In this document: positions 1 to 10,459 of the stretch, one piece after another
Position numbering within the stretch: the first letter of the stretch is position 1
How the letters are laid out: the number at the start of each line of letters is the position of its first letter
Origin: Turnera subulata
Taxonomy: Eukaryota > Streptophyta > Magnoliopsida > Malpighiales > Passifloraceae
Direction of reading: 5' to 3'
Assembly: GCA_028386065.3 (NCBI GenBank)
Contig: JAKUCV010000247.1
Coordinates: 121,631-185,630, forward strand
DNA: 64,000 bases
Translations under genes and position numbers: made by a program
Notes under the pieces: generated by a model
The model's database searches: none
The model's input: the letters and a program-made list of their open reading frames with translations, nothing else
Told to the model about the DNA's origin: nothing

Positions 1-2
1 AT

Positions 3-920
3 GTGTCTTTGTGCAAAGATTTTTCTGACATGATGACTAGTGAATTTGAGATGTCCATGATAGGAGAGTTAACCTTCTTCTTGGGCTTACAAGTCAAACA
101 AATGAAGGAAGGTACTTTCATCTCTCAATCAAAGTATTGCAGGGAATTGCTTAAACGCTTTGAAATGGATGGATCAAAGGAAATGGCAACACCAAAGAGC
201 ATCTCTGAGCACTTAGACAAGGATGAGAAAGGTAAGGAAGTAGATGCCAAAAGATATCGAGGTATGATTGGCTCTCTTCTTTACTTAACAGCAAGTAGGC
301 CTGACATCATGTTTAGTGTTTGTTTGTGTGCAAGATATCAATCATGTCCTAAAGAGTCACATTTAAAGGCCATAAAACGAATTATGAAATATCTTGTTGG
401 CACAATTAATGTTGGGCTATGGTATCCCAATGGTTCTACCCTTCAACTCACAGGTTACTCCGACTCGGACTTTGTCGGATGTAAACTTGATCGTAAAAGC
501 ACAAGTGGAACATGTCATTTGCTTGGGAGCTCTTTAATTTCATGGTTTAGTAAGAAACAAGCAAGTGTAGCATTATCTACCACCGAAGCGGAATATATTG
601 CCACTGGAAGCTGTTGCACACAAATTCTCTAGATGAAGTAACAACTTGAGGACTATGGTCTTAAGATCGATCACATTCCTCTTAGGTGTGATAATACTAG
701 TGCTATAAGTTTGACAAAGAACCCTGTCCTTCATTCAAGAACCAAACACATTGACATTAGACATCACTTCATTAGAGATCACATTCTCAAGGGAGAAGTA
801 GCAATTGAATTTGTTGAAACAAGGTTTCAATTAGCAGACATTTTTACAAAACCCTTGGAGAAAGAGTCATTCTTTCGCATTCGTACTGAACTTGGCATTC
901 TTGACTCTACAATAATCTGA
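3..920 (+). pseudogene. copia pol C-terminus: RT thumb and RNase H (broken)
   Basis: The frame opens inside the reverse transcriptase C-terminal region (FFLGLQVKQ, SKYCRELLKRF, YRGMIGSLLYL, RPDIMFSV) and continues into RNase H. RNase H signatures are GYSDSDFVGC and STSG near residues 150-170, STTEAEYIA near 195-203, and the closing motif SRTKHIDIRHHFIRDHI at 735-790. A TAG at 630-632 and a second in-frame stop just after it break the frame. A continuation on the far side (711-920) carries the RNase H tail, with FQLADIFTKPL near the end. It copied retrotransposon RNA into DNA and is now inactive. The left edge is simply the window boundary. Confidence 0.9.
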
Positions 921-1138
921 ATTCATGCATTCTTTCATTATAATTATCACACATACAAAGATCATAAAACCTGAATTCCTTCATTACAATCACAAACATA
1001 TGCGTACAAACTTCATTAGGTTAGAATCACACACACGCTTACACTATTTCATTATATTACATTACAATCGCACACATGCTTACATTCATTCATTATCTCA
1101 CAAATCACACACACATAATTAAACATAAATATTACAAC

Positions 1139-1825
1139 TTATCTTGCTGGCTCAGCATTGACTCTAAAGCTATTATTAGAATCACTAGCTATGTTGATTT
1201 TAAGGCTGCCATTCCATGAAAACCACATGCCTCCAGAGTTGTTTTGACCATGCAGTTCAAATCGGTTTACTGGAGGAAAACGAAGTGGAAGAACACCATG
1301 ATCATCCTCGGGCTGCCACTGGGTCTCCGTAAGTAATATCATATTGGCCTTATATTGATTTTTGAGATCCCTCAAGGTACCTACAAACTCCTGGGAGCGT
1401 CGGGTGATTCCTTTACAGTTCCACACCAACAATCGTACCTTTGGCCAGGTTGGAGGTAATCTACTTACAGGAGGCACATTCCAGGCAGTCATTGTAATCT
1501 GGTAATAACTACCTTGCTCTAGGTATTGACAGGTGGGCTCTAACTGAAATCCCTCAAGTTTTTCAGAAATGAAAAACATGATGGAGTTAGCTGAGCCGTA
1601 ATAAGAGGTTGCAAGAGTACTTTGATCCTCCAGGAAGAATGTCTCTTCCATAGGAGAAACAAAGAATCTGGACGAGTAGAGCTCGTCGACAAAAACTAAG
1701 CGAGGAATTCTGCCAAGCTCATTTGGCAGTTCCTTTGGACGCTCTTGAATTAGGCTATAGGCTAATCGGTTATGTCTTCCTAAGGAAGCACCTTGAACAA
1801 AAAACACTGATGATGGAGAAGGCAT
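1139..1825 (-). pseudogene. LINE (L1-type) endonuclease-domain fragment
   Basis: The minus-strand frame carries the start of an apurinic-type endonuclease: VRLLVWNCKGITRR, then MILLTETQ about 30 residues on, then an SGGMWFSWNGSLKI segment. These match the N-terminal part of ORF2 in plant L1 LINEs (WNCxG, LxETK and GGxWLxW motifs). About 110 residues upstream are LINE-like but without a motif I can name. Reverse transcriptase is absent, so the piece lacks its 3' part. That is unusual, because LINE copies normally lose the 5' end. It sits antisense between copia pol and the env-like ORF. The 925-1138 segment beside it is CA-rich, low-complexity sequence with no gene. Confidence 0.75.
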
Positions 1826-2460
1826 TTTTTTTTTGTTTCAAAGTTTTTTTTTTGATAATTCTCTCTAAATGTGGGTTAGAAAATTTTCTTTCGAAATACT
1901 TTTTTGAGTACTCACGTTCTACCGCTTTGCCTCTTATAGAATTTTTTTTCCTCAGTAACCAGAACAACAGATTTCATTCCACATCCCTCCAAACATTCTT
2001 CGATCATCACAGATTTGCTTTTTTGAAAATCTTGGCATCGACTTAATTATTGCTTCATCACCTTCGAGAAAACCCAAGATATTTTTCATTGGTAACAGGA
2101 AAAGCAGATTTCTATCATCAAACCTCCAAACTATGTTTGATCCTCAAGGATTCGATGTTTGACAATCTTGGCATTGGTCTAATTATTGTGTAATTACGTG
2201 GTATGTCTTCTGGCTACTAGTACAAATTTCTCTCCTTCAGAAGGAATCGTAACCAGACAGATGGGACGATACCTCGAGTTCAGTGCATGTGCAACAAAAA
2301 TACTCTTGTATGGATGTCTTCGAGGCATAGGAATCCGAGAAGATTTTTTTTTTCAGGGAATTTATTACTTAGGTTTTTATATATCAGTACTATTTGTGCA
2401 TTTTAGTATCATTCTAATGTGTTATCAACTTGCTAACTTGAGCGACGGAGGCTCTTCTAA
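1826..2460. repeat. T-rich spacer with degenerate ~80-bp direct repeat
   Basis: No convincing gene. Two diverged copies of one segment occur at about 1971-2048 and 2104-2185. Both begin CAGATTTC, share CCTCCAAAC and a GATC-rich middle, and end with CAATCTTGGCAT or AATCTTGGCAT followed by a TAATTATTG tail. It is probably part of the element's untranslated region or a remnant of another insertion. Confidence 0.5.
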
Positions 2461-2527
2461 GTTTGTTTTTTGCAGGTACTCGTCGATCACGCCAAGAGAC
2501 AGGGGGAACAAAGGCTTGCGAAACGCC

Positions 2528-2877
2528 AACATCGATGTTGCTGATAAAAACATCGATGTTTTATGAGGACGAAGTATTACAACATCGATGTTCCCAAAAG
2601 CCACATCGATGTTCAGGGGAGTTTTCTAAATCCATTTTTTTTGGAAGTTCACAACATCGATGTTGCGATGAAACACATCGATGTTCTGTAGTTAAGTGGA
2701 CTCGGCCGAAAGTTTCCAACATCGATGTTTCAAAGGAACACATCGATGTTCTGACATTGAGATTCCACAAATTTTTTGGCCGAACGTCTCAAACATCGAT
2801 GTTACTTCCTCCAACATCGATGTTGAGCCGTTGCTTTTCAAAAAAATAGCCGTTGCACAGTCTCCAACATCGATGTT
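2528..2877. repeat. Array 1 of ACATCGATGT palindromes (11 copies)
   Basis: Eleven copies of the self-complementary core ACATCGATGT, nearly all followed by T, are spaced irregularly and mostly arranged as pairs 10-30 bp apart. The intervening sequence is not conserved. The same palindrome recurs in the 3' LTR. Short open frames over this stretch on both strands are by-products of the repeated core. Tandem short palindromes upstream of the transcription start are known in Sirevirus LTRs, so this array may be a displaced LTR regulatory segment ahead of the env-like ORF. Confidence 0.9.
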
Positions 2878-3051
2878 AAGCCGTTGTTTTTCAAAAAAAT
2901 AGCCGTTGGAGCCTGTTTTCAATGCTCCAACAGCTATATTTTGGTCTCCACTACAAAAACTTGGCCTCTCTTCTTCACTTTCACACACAATTCTGTCTAC
3001 TCACTCACTCTCAACTCCCAGTCTCCTTCTCCTACTCATTACTCTCAAATA

Positions 3052-4272
3052 ATGGCAGGTGGCAAGAAAAATTCCAAAGGGAAAGACCTTGTGCAACAAA
3101 AGCAGTCTAAGAAGAAGGGAGGCTCCTCAAGTTCTGCTCACAAATTTACAGTGGCTAACTCTGAAGTTTGGTTCACTTCCAGAAATGAGCTAGATCACTA
3201 TCAATCCCTCTATGCAAATCGAGCCATTGCCTCTCCTCGTTACCTTTCAGACCATTACCCACAAGAAAAGCAGTTTGCCAACCTTGAACGACACCTGTAG
3301 GAATCCAAACTATGGGACTTTGTGACAAGGAAGAGGACCCAATTCAATCCAGATTTTGTCCGAGCCTTCTACCCAACCCTCCAACGAGATGGTGATGTTC
3401 TTTCCGCCAACATCAATGGGCGACCCTTGCAGCTCACTTTGGAGCAATTCGGAAAGATTGCAGCCTTGCATTACATAGGCGATGACATCTCAACTTGTGG
3501 GGGTGATCATTTTCTTAAACTTCATGAAGCTACTCTTCTCAATGACCTCGGTTTCACGGAAGTAAAACAAAACCGCTCCAACAGGCCGACAATCCATTCC
3601 ATCAACCCGGAATACAGGGTGCTTTTCTATCTGCTCACTCGGGTGATAAAACCAAGACCCGGGAATCACACCAACTTGATGATTGAAGACGAGAAGGTCC
3701 TCCATGCCATCATCCATGAGGCTCCCATCAATTGGGCACGATTTGTGCTCATGCATATGGTTGAACATACCTCCAATAATCATCCCCTTCCTTATGCTTT
3801 CTTGGTTGTGACCATCTTGATGAGTGCAGGGATAAATCCTCATGTTGGTGAACTCACCCCTCATTCCAAGCTTTGGGCGATTGATGACGCCACCTTCCAC
3901 ACTGGATCATCCGCTGAAGCACCAAGGCATGCCCGAGTAGCAGCTCCGCCAGTACCCGCTCCTCAAGACCAAGCCCCTGCTGCCACACTTGACTCCATTG
4001 CTGCCTCCATCCGCAATCTCCAATTAAGTGTCAATAGTATGGGACGATCAATTGATCGGATTGACACAGAGGTCCAAAGACAGGGTCACGACCTTCGCTA
4101 CTACTTTACTCGTGTCAAGTACACACCTCCACCATATCACACTACCTTTCAAGGTTACCACTTCGACAATGATGATGATGAGGAGGATGATGAATACATC
4201 AGAAATGAGAGCAATGACCCGATGGATATGGAAGGTGGTGGGAACCAAGATGATAATGAAGACGCAAGCTAA
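3052..4272 (+). pseudogene. Env-like / plant transposon-protein ORF (one stop)
   Basis: The frame starts at an ATG with a purine at -3 (3052), after a short pyrimidine-rich leader and just downstream of palindrome array 1. A single TAG at 3298-3300 interrupts an otherwise continuous frame of about 407 codons. The N-terminus is very basic (GGKKNSKGK, KQSKKKGG). The central part (WDFVTRKR, FVRAFYPTL, NGRPLQLTLEQF) looks like the plant 'putative transposon protein' domain found in copia and gypsy accessory ORFs. The C-terminus is strongly acidic (DNDDDEEDDE). I see no clear transmembrane segment, so 'env-like' is a positional label. The function is unknown. Confidence 0.7.
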
Positions 4273-4371
4273 AGCACCTCCTTCTAAACTCTAAATCTTT
4301 TGTATTAGTCATATGTTGCATCACTTCAATCTTTAGTTTACTAATATCATTGTTATTTCTTTTTGCTAATG

Positions 4372-4521
4372 CCAAAAGGGGGAAGATAAAAGAGTAGATG
4401 ACATGAAATGCAATGTGCTAAGTTTAAGGGGGAATCAAATTGACTTAAGTTTAATTCATTTTTAATCCCTTTGACATATACTTCTTCTCTTCTTGTTTGT
4501 CATTATCAAAAAGGGGGAAAT
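4372..4521 (+). promoter_or_regulatory. Polypurine tracts before the 3' LTR
   Basis: Three G-rich purine runs occur: AAAAGGGGGAAGA near 4374, AAGGGGGAA near 4427, and AAAAAGGGGGAAA at 4508-4520, directly before the LTR TG. The last is the expected plus-strand primer for reverse transcription. Multiple tracts are typical of Sireviruses. Confidence 0.8.
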
Positions 4522-4792
4522 TGTTACACTATGTTGTTCTTTTTCTAATGCCTTTTTACTTCACACAGGTTTTGATATTGACAAACCAATCGCAACAATC
4601 CAAGCAAAAAGAAATCACTCAAGAAGCACAAAATAAGAAGTGAAGAAGGGCACAAGAATTGAAATAGAACTTAGAACTCAATTGTACAAGGTTAACACTT
4701 AAATCTTCTAAGTTATTAGCTCAAACAAAATCGGTGTTTCCTCGTGCATCACTTCACCAATCATCCAACATAAAAATAATTTTTAAGCACTA

Positions 4793-5214
4793 AACATCGA
4801 TGTTTTGCATCCCAACATCGATGTTCTGATCTTCAAATCTTTTCAAAAATTGGCGAAGCGCCACAACATCGATGTTGGTAACCAACCATCGATGTTCTAA
4901 CGACAACATCGATGTTGAATTACATAACATCGATGTTATGACGATTGCTTTCAAACTGGTTTTTGCCGCAGCAATAAAACATCGATGTTGTCTGTTGCAA
5001 CATCGATGTTCTTACAAATCAACTTTACATTTCTTTTTGCGAAGCACCAAAACATCGATGTTGGCTCTTTAAACATCGATGTTGTCCATTAAAACATCAA
5101 TGTTTACTATACAAACATCGATGCTTTAGTGACCGTTGGCTTCAATAATTCAAATCCAATAGACCAACATCGATGTTGTGATACCCAACATCGATGTTGT
5201 GATACCCAACATCG
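4793..5214. repeat. Array 2 of ACATCGATGT palindromes (15 copies)
   Basis: Fifteen copies of the core, of which three are altered by one base near 4885, 5094 and 5119. At 5165-5214 three copies form a perfect tandem with a period of about 19 bp (spacer GTGATACCCA). The array ends about 100 bp upstream of the LTR TATA box, the usual place for an LTR enhancer. Confidence 0.92.
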
Positions 5215-5315
5215 ATGTTGTGCCGTTATAATCAAAAACCTTTTTCCACCTTGTATGTTATCTTGTCTAAAGGTGTTCAGAACTTGTTCCCAACGGCCAT
5301 ATAAGCTTTTGAAGC

Positions 5316-5324
5316 TATAAATAG
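5316..5324 (+). promoter_or_regulatory. LTR TATA box
   Basis: TATAAATAG lies in the 3' LTR, about 100 bp downstream of the palindrome array. In the 5' copy this would set the start of element transcription. Confidence 0.7.
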
Positions 5325-5864
5325 AGGCATTAAACCTCTCTTTAAAAATATCAACTCTTCATACATTCAAGCATACATTGAAAAACATTCATACACATTT
5401 TTTTATGAGCTAATACCTTTGAAAGTTGAGAGTTGCCTTATAGTGCTTACATTGTTGCTCAATAACCACTCTTGAGTGAGGTTCTGTTTTGAGTGCTATA
5501 TTCTGTTGCCATACATTATTTGGGAGGTTTGTTCCCGTGTTGTAATTCATAGGGAGAGGTTCTTTCTTTCTGTGAGGAAAGTCTTGAAGTGAGTTTTCTT
5601 CAAGCAAGAGTGTTGAGGTTTGTGTGACTCAAATTCTCAAGTTGTAAACGGTTTGTTAAGCACCCGGAAGCTTAACGTAGATAGTGAAATTTTCGAGAGA
5701 GTCTCTCGGAGGACTAGACTAGCCACAAGTTGTGTGTGAACCAGGATAAAAATTTGGTGTCTTCTTTCACTCAATCCTTTTATTCCGCACTGTTTCCTGC
5801 AAATTTTCATTTCATCCGAAAAACGCTATTCACCCCCCTCTATCGTAGTGCGTAGATTATATCA

Positions 5865-7400
5865 ATAATAAATTGTAATATTTTTCTAATTTATTTTTGT
5901 AAAACTTTTATGTTCATAACCTTCACCAAATTTTATAAAGAGAATATAATATACAAATTTTTCATTAAAATATTTGTTAATATCTATATTATCTACTTTT
6001 TTCATATAGTTATAAATTTTAAATACCAAGGTAGTGCAATATATGACTCAACATATTGCCTCTTTGATGTCTCGAGTATTTATTGATATTTTTAAGTATT
6101 ATTGTATAATAATTTTTTCAAGTTATTGTATGATTTTATTGATCATGTTTTATCACCTTCAGTTTCAAAAAGTTTAACTTTAAAATTACTATTTTATGAT
6201 CATAAATATCTTATTATTTCTGACACATGTAGACTTTATATTGATTTAAATTTTTATGTAAATATTTTTCACTAAATTTTTTAAAATATATACATTTACA
6301 ATTAGTTTCAACTTATGACTTATTAATTTAATAGATTTATTATTAATTTCAGTTTTCGAACTTAATAAGTAGTTTTGGAAAATTTTCAGACACATTGTAC
6401 AAAGTTAATATATGTTTATAATTAATTTCAATTTCTAAACTTGTAAACTTATTATGAGATTACTACTAAATACATTTAGAAATGATTTAAATATATAATC
6501 AAATAATAGACATTAAACGATGATTCGATATATCTCCTATGTCTCTCACTATTTATTCTAATTTTGTAATTGGAAAAAAATTGAAGTTTCAATTAGTTCT
6601 CCTATATCTCTCACTTTTTATTCTAATTTTGTAATTGGGGAAAAAATAAAGTTTCAAATAGTTCTTAATTGCCTATGCTATGATGTCTCGTGTATAACTC
6701 CCAAGTTGTTAGTCCTATATACATGTAAGTATTAATTTAACTACAACATGCATCAATGCGATCTTCCATGAACAAAAGTAATTATATCATTAATTTATCA
6801 CTTATTAGATCTATTATTATTATATTGTATAAAAATATAAATTTCTTACCTCTTTATCATGCCTCTTATTTATTAAGTTTTGATTTTATATATTAAATTT
6901 GTACAACTTCATGTATCCAATACCATGTCCAAAATCATCTTTATCTTCCAATTTTGATATGGCTTCCAATTTCAATATATCGACAAATCCATCAACTTTT
7001 TAAAAGCAACCCCAAATTCGCAAGAGATGGAACTGTCCAATAAGACTTTGGACTCGGTCACAAATAAAGCTAACTGCAAATAGAATCTATACTTAAAATT
7101 TGCAAGTTTAAGCAAGTTTTATTGTCTTTTTTGCATTGATGATCATATCCAGAGGAACAAAATTTGCTTTAAGTAGGGCCAAAGAAATTTTGTCAATTTC
7201 ACCACTAATATCTACACTCTCATAAGGTAGCTGTTGAAGATCCAATATAAACTTTTTTATTACAGACTAACCAAAAAAAGGGCTAATCAGCACAAAGTAG
7301 GAAGCAAGCAATTGCAACGGGTTTAACATTTTTTGTGTGCACCTACTATTTGGCATGTAGGTGAGGTCTCACAGTTGATCCAAGAATTACTGCGTCCTGA
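5865..7400. other. AT-rich intergenic spacer
   Basis: No gene seen. The sequence is strongly AT-rich with stops in all frames. A tandem duplication of about 70 bp lies at roughly 6526-6665: both units hold TCTCTCAC, TTTATTCTAATTTTGTAATT and an A-rich run, then AAGTTTCAA. From about 7000 the composition becomes less AT-rich as the gene-fragment mosaic is approached. Confidence 0.6.
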
Positions 7401-7426
7401 TTTAACCACAAAGGTGTCTGATCAGC

Positions 7427-7650
7427 TCAAAGCTTGGCCCCGCCCTTGTCTGGAAATGAATTGAGATAGAAGATGGCATTCTGAAATGCTTTAGTGTTGA
7501 GAGTGACTCCAACCCCAACGGCACCAAATTCTGTCACAAATACGCTGTGGGACCGAGCATCCGCTGAGTTATCCCATCTGCAATGTGAGCTGGCCTTGAT
7601 ACCCGATGGAGCATCCCAAAATAGTACAAGCACCAGAAGTACATCCACCA
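7427..7650 (-). pseudogene. Unrecognised exon, possible membrane protein
   Basis: An exon-like minus-strand frame begins after a pyrimidine-rich TTTTCAG acceptor near 7651 and ends in TGA at 7427. It encodes about 74 residues starting LVDVLLVLVLFWDAP, a hydrophobic stretch that could be a membrane segment, and ending FPDKGGAKL. A short upstream block at about 8720-8765 (ending in TTTCAG and a GTAAC donor, hydrophobic reading RIACCVLLTVGF) could be its preceding exon. I do not recognise the protein. It may be the last exon of another captured gene, or chance. Confidence 0.35.
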
Positions 7651-7669
7651 GCTGAAAAAAAAACATGAA

Positions 7670-8920
7670 ATTTCTTATTTTCCTTCTTTCTCACCCGCTT
7701 CATAATGCTAAGCAATGATAAGTTCATGTAGAGAATGATCAATCAACTTGAGTATCAAAATGAAAGCCAACCCAAATGACCCGCCACAACAGAGGTACTG
7801 AATGTTCTAGTCACAAAGAATTGAATTCCTAGCCTCACAATGCAATTTTTAGGACATAGCTCAAGAATCTAAAGTAGCATTACCACCTAATAGATCACAA
7901 AGCTGACAATTAAGATACATTTACCCCAAGGATACTATTAATCTAGAAGGCCAAACCATAGACCAAAACAAAAAGTTCGAAAACATTTGGTCTACTCAAA
8001 ATCCAGTTCGCAATCAGATCCCAGCCAATTTCTTCTCAGTTTGGTATGTTTCTACATTTTGCGACCATAGGACTATAAGCGACTCAGTTAAGCTGATTCA
8101 GGGGTCTCCCTCGGATTTTCCTACAATGTATCCCTTAACTGACCATTCTATGTACAGAACAAAAGTCAGAGCAAGGGAACAATAAGAGGGAGGAACTTCC
8201 CTTTTGAGCTGAAGCAGTAAAAGAAAGCATCCTAATTTCTCAATTTCCATTGCCAGGTAAGGGCACCCAACAAAGGAATTCCCTGGAGAAAAAATTTGAG
8301 GAAATGAGAATAAAAAATAAGGTAGTAGGGATCTTGATCATCAAGATCTCTCTACCTCTATGCAAGTAGGAAGTAGTGTGCTGTAAGTGTGGCCAGTGAT
8401 TAGATATCGAGAAAATCACCAGCAATAACATCACCAATATCCAAAGATAAAATCATTGACAATGACCGTTGCTGCCGCCCAAAAATCAAGCAGTAGGTCC
8501 CCTCCTGTTTCCTTCACCTGCTACTCCATTACTTCTCTCTTTCTCTCTTCCATCAATTGGATTCTAAGTCCTTCATGCTACTTAAAGCTGTGGGAGTATA
8601 AATGAATGGAAATACAAAACGTAGAGTTATATAGTCAAGAGAATACATAGTCAATAGAATATCAGATGCACGTGGAGAAACCAATGACAAAGGTTGAGAT
8701 GAAGATGCAAGTTACCTGAAAGCCAACCGTAAGAAGAACGCAACATGCTATCCTAGCTACAGTTATGCATAGTTCTCACAAAATTAATGATGGCATAATG
8801 CTTCAAAGGAAATTCAGCTAGTAGTTAATGGTTGTTGTAATCACCCAACACCATGAAAGTGGGATTACACCCCATGTGAAGATAGCAGATTCCATTGTGG
8901 TCACACATGAGAAAATAAAT
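7670..8920. other. Intron-like or non-coding part of the mosaic
   Basis: Apart from the possible small exon at about 8720-8765, no coding segment was recognised. Frames are short and interrupted on both strands. It reads like intron or UTR sequence carried with the gene fragments. Confidence 0.45.
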
Positions 8921-8923
8921 TAC

Positions 8924-9026
8924 CGTGCTTTCCAAATCAAGGGCTTTGAACAATTCGGAGGCAAAGTTGTGCCGTATGGTCATTGACAACGAACTGGCAG
9001 GCCTCTAAATGTGATGTTGAGGGAGA
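8924..9026 (-). pseudogene. NUP107: NUP107 exon fragment (second piece)
   Basis: After a GTGACAG acceptor the minus strand reads STSHLEACQFVVNDHTAQLC and then LRIVQ. This matches the conserved block of plant nucleoporin NUP107, the Y-complex scaffold subunit of the nuclear pore. The expected WLE...SK stretch is missing, and the following ALDLE is in another frame, so about 20 bp or more have been deleted. A GTAATT donor follows at 8923. The piece is non-functional alone. It lies downstream of the first NUP107 exon in the native order. Confidence 0.75.
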
Positions 9027-9449
9027 CTGTCACATTCCAATATTCAAGTGAGAGCAGAACTCAACAAAACCAAAGGAACCATACAACTTCCAGCCAAGGA
9101 GGGTCAGAAAGGTAAAGATTAAGGAAAGCCCACAAAAGCAATAGAGGAGAAAAAGAAACAGGCCAAAATTATATCACCTCAAAGGTCACAGGTTCTTAGA
9201 AAAATCTTTAGATAAAATTCTAACATTCCACTCCCAACCAATGAGGGATGTCATGGAATATCAAGTTCAACAAAGAATACCAAATTAAATGATATATGGT
9301 AAGGAAAGAAAAATACCACAATTAGCTCTCAGCGGGTTCTTCTGTCACTGCATGAATCGAAAAATGAGCTTTGTGGACCAGATAAATGCATCATATGGAT
9401 CAACTTAAACAGAAGAATCATTAAAGAATAAAGACGGATTGCCTTTCCC

Positions 9450-9558
9450 GTATAGGTACCAAAGAAGAGGCCAAGTGGCAGCAACGTCAAGCAGGAGCTG
9501 ATCCTTTTGCCTCATCAATTTGTCTTCAACAACTCGATGCCTGATATTGGACCCATAC
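9450..9558 (-). pseudogene. NUP107: NUP107 exon fragment (first piece)
   Basis: A GTGCAG acceptor (9560-9559) opens an exon reading RHRVVEDKLMRQKDQLLLD and then WPLLWYLYGKG. This matches a conserved NUP107 segment (a DKLMRQRD...WSLLWYLYGKG-type block). The donor is expected just after GGGAAAG but the sequence there is GC rather than GT, so it is either a GC donor or a mutated site. Together with 8924-9026 it represents two consecutive exons of the gene; the rest of the roughly 1000-residue protein is absent. Confidence 0.75.
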
Positions 9559-9789
9559 CTGCACAAATCAATGCACAATTTTGCCGTTAATCTCACAACT
9601 AAAGATATTAATATATTACATATAAACCATCATATACAAAACACATGCCCAGTTCCAACAACACCTCACAGGAGCTCCAAATTACTTAATAGCAATGAAA
9701 TTTCATTTGTATTCAGTTTTGACGCAAATAGTGCCCGAAATATACTGGATAATCAACATTCAAAACAGAGGAAGGAATCAAGGAAGGAC

Positions 9790-10060
9790 CTGGCAGCAGA
9801 TGGACTGGATGGTTTGGGAGAAGATCCAAGCTTCAACTTTTTCTAGTGCAGAGACAAATGCACGTGGGTCATTCCAGTCACTGGTGTCCTTTCCTCCAGG
9901 AGACATCTCTTTCCATCGCAAAGGAGATGACTTTGCGCTGTTTGTCATTCCACCACCATTCTTTTCTTTACTTGATCCATTAGAAATTGTTAGCTCTGGC
10001 TTATCAACTGGGCTTATAATTGCTCTCAACACAATAGAGTTCGACAGCCAAAACGTCAAC
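9790..10060 (-). pseudogene. gar2-related (DIL-type) protein exon
   Basis: One exon of 271 bp lies between a CCACAG acceptor (10062-10061) and a CCAG|GTCC donor (9789). It encodes LTFWLSNSIVLRAIIS, a low-complexity middle (SNGSSKEKNGGG) and DWNDPRAFVSALEKVEAWIF. The WLSNSIVLR and ALEKVEAWIFS blocks are typical of plant proteins annotated as 'nucleolar protein gar2-related', often placed with DIL-domain-like proteins. The family role is poorly known. Exons on both sides are missing. The name rests on remembered family similarity. Confidence 0.55.
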
Positions 10061-10459
10061 CTGTGGTTGGAGAAAAGTGGCAACACATGAGCACATGAGG
10101 AAATTGTGAAGATTAAAGAATTAATATCCTAAACGTAAATAGAACCATCTTAACATCACAAATCGTTTCATGTTTCAAGCTGGACAACTTTCGCCCAATA
10201 GCATGGAAATATCTAACATTTCCATTGTTCTGGATCTTGTGTAGCAAAATCCATTAGCATTTCATACGTAACATTCACAATTCATTACAGACAAAAATCT
10301 TAGCTATTCAATAAAAGTACAAAGTCGATATCTCTTCTTTTTACAGCAGAAATAGGGCTATGAAGCTTACTCTTAAGCTCAATCAGTAATTGCAAATAGA
10401 TCTGGAATTAGGTAATTACTGGTCCAGTGAGTGAACTCGTGGTGGCGGAGTTGCCTTAC
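10061..10459. other. Non-coding stretch between gene fragments
   Basis: No coding segment recognised on either strand. It is probably intron sequence from the two flanking captured genes, with the junction between them somewhere inside. Confidence 0.4.

Larger units (their letters stand above)
1..5864 (+). mobile_element. Ty1/copia element, Sirevirus-like, 3' half
   Basis: In order this stretch shows the end of a copia polyprotein, a spacer with foreign sequence, an env-like ORF, G-rich polypurine tracts and a 3' LTR. An env-like ORF after pol, repeated AAAAGGGGGA-type tracts before the LTR and an LTR ending just after a CACCCCCCTCT tract are established traits of Sireviruses. The 5' LTR, gag, protease and integrase would lie left of the window. 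The element is dead: the pol reading frame is broken, the env-like ORF has a stop, and a LINE fragment lies between them. The clade assignment is inference; the copia assignment is firm. Confidence 0.8.
4522..5864 (+). repeat. Sirevirus-like 3' LTR (1343 bp)
   Basis: It starts TGTTACACTATG immediately after the polypurine tract and ends near 5864, in TATATCA, shortly after the tract CACCCCCCTCT. It contains palindrome array 2, a TATA box at 5316-5324 and a T-rich, AG-containing U5-like region. With no 5' LTR in the window the exact right edge cannot be confirmed; the terminal CA at 5863-5864 is the best candidate. Confidence 0.75.

Noticed and set aside
2463..2988. Several 68-128 codon frames on both strands over the palindrome array, rich in HRCS or IDVL repeats
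   Set aside because: They arise because ACATCGATGT is open in several frames on both strands; no start context or homology.
4793..5214. Regularly spaced palindromes as a possible CRISPR array
   Set aside because: The unit is 10-11 bp, spacers vary and repeat, and the context is a plant LTR.
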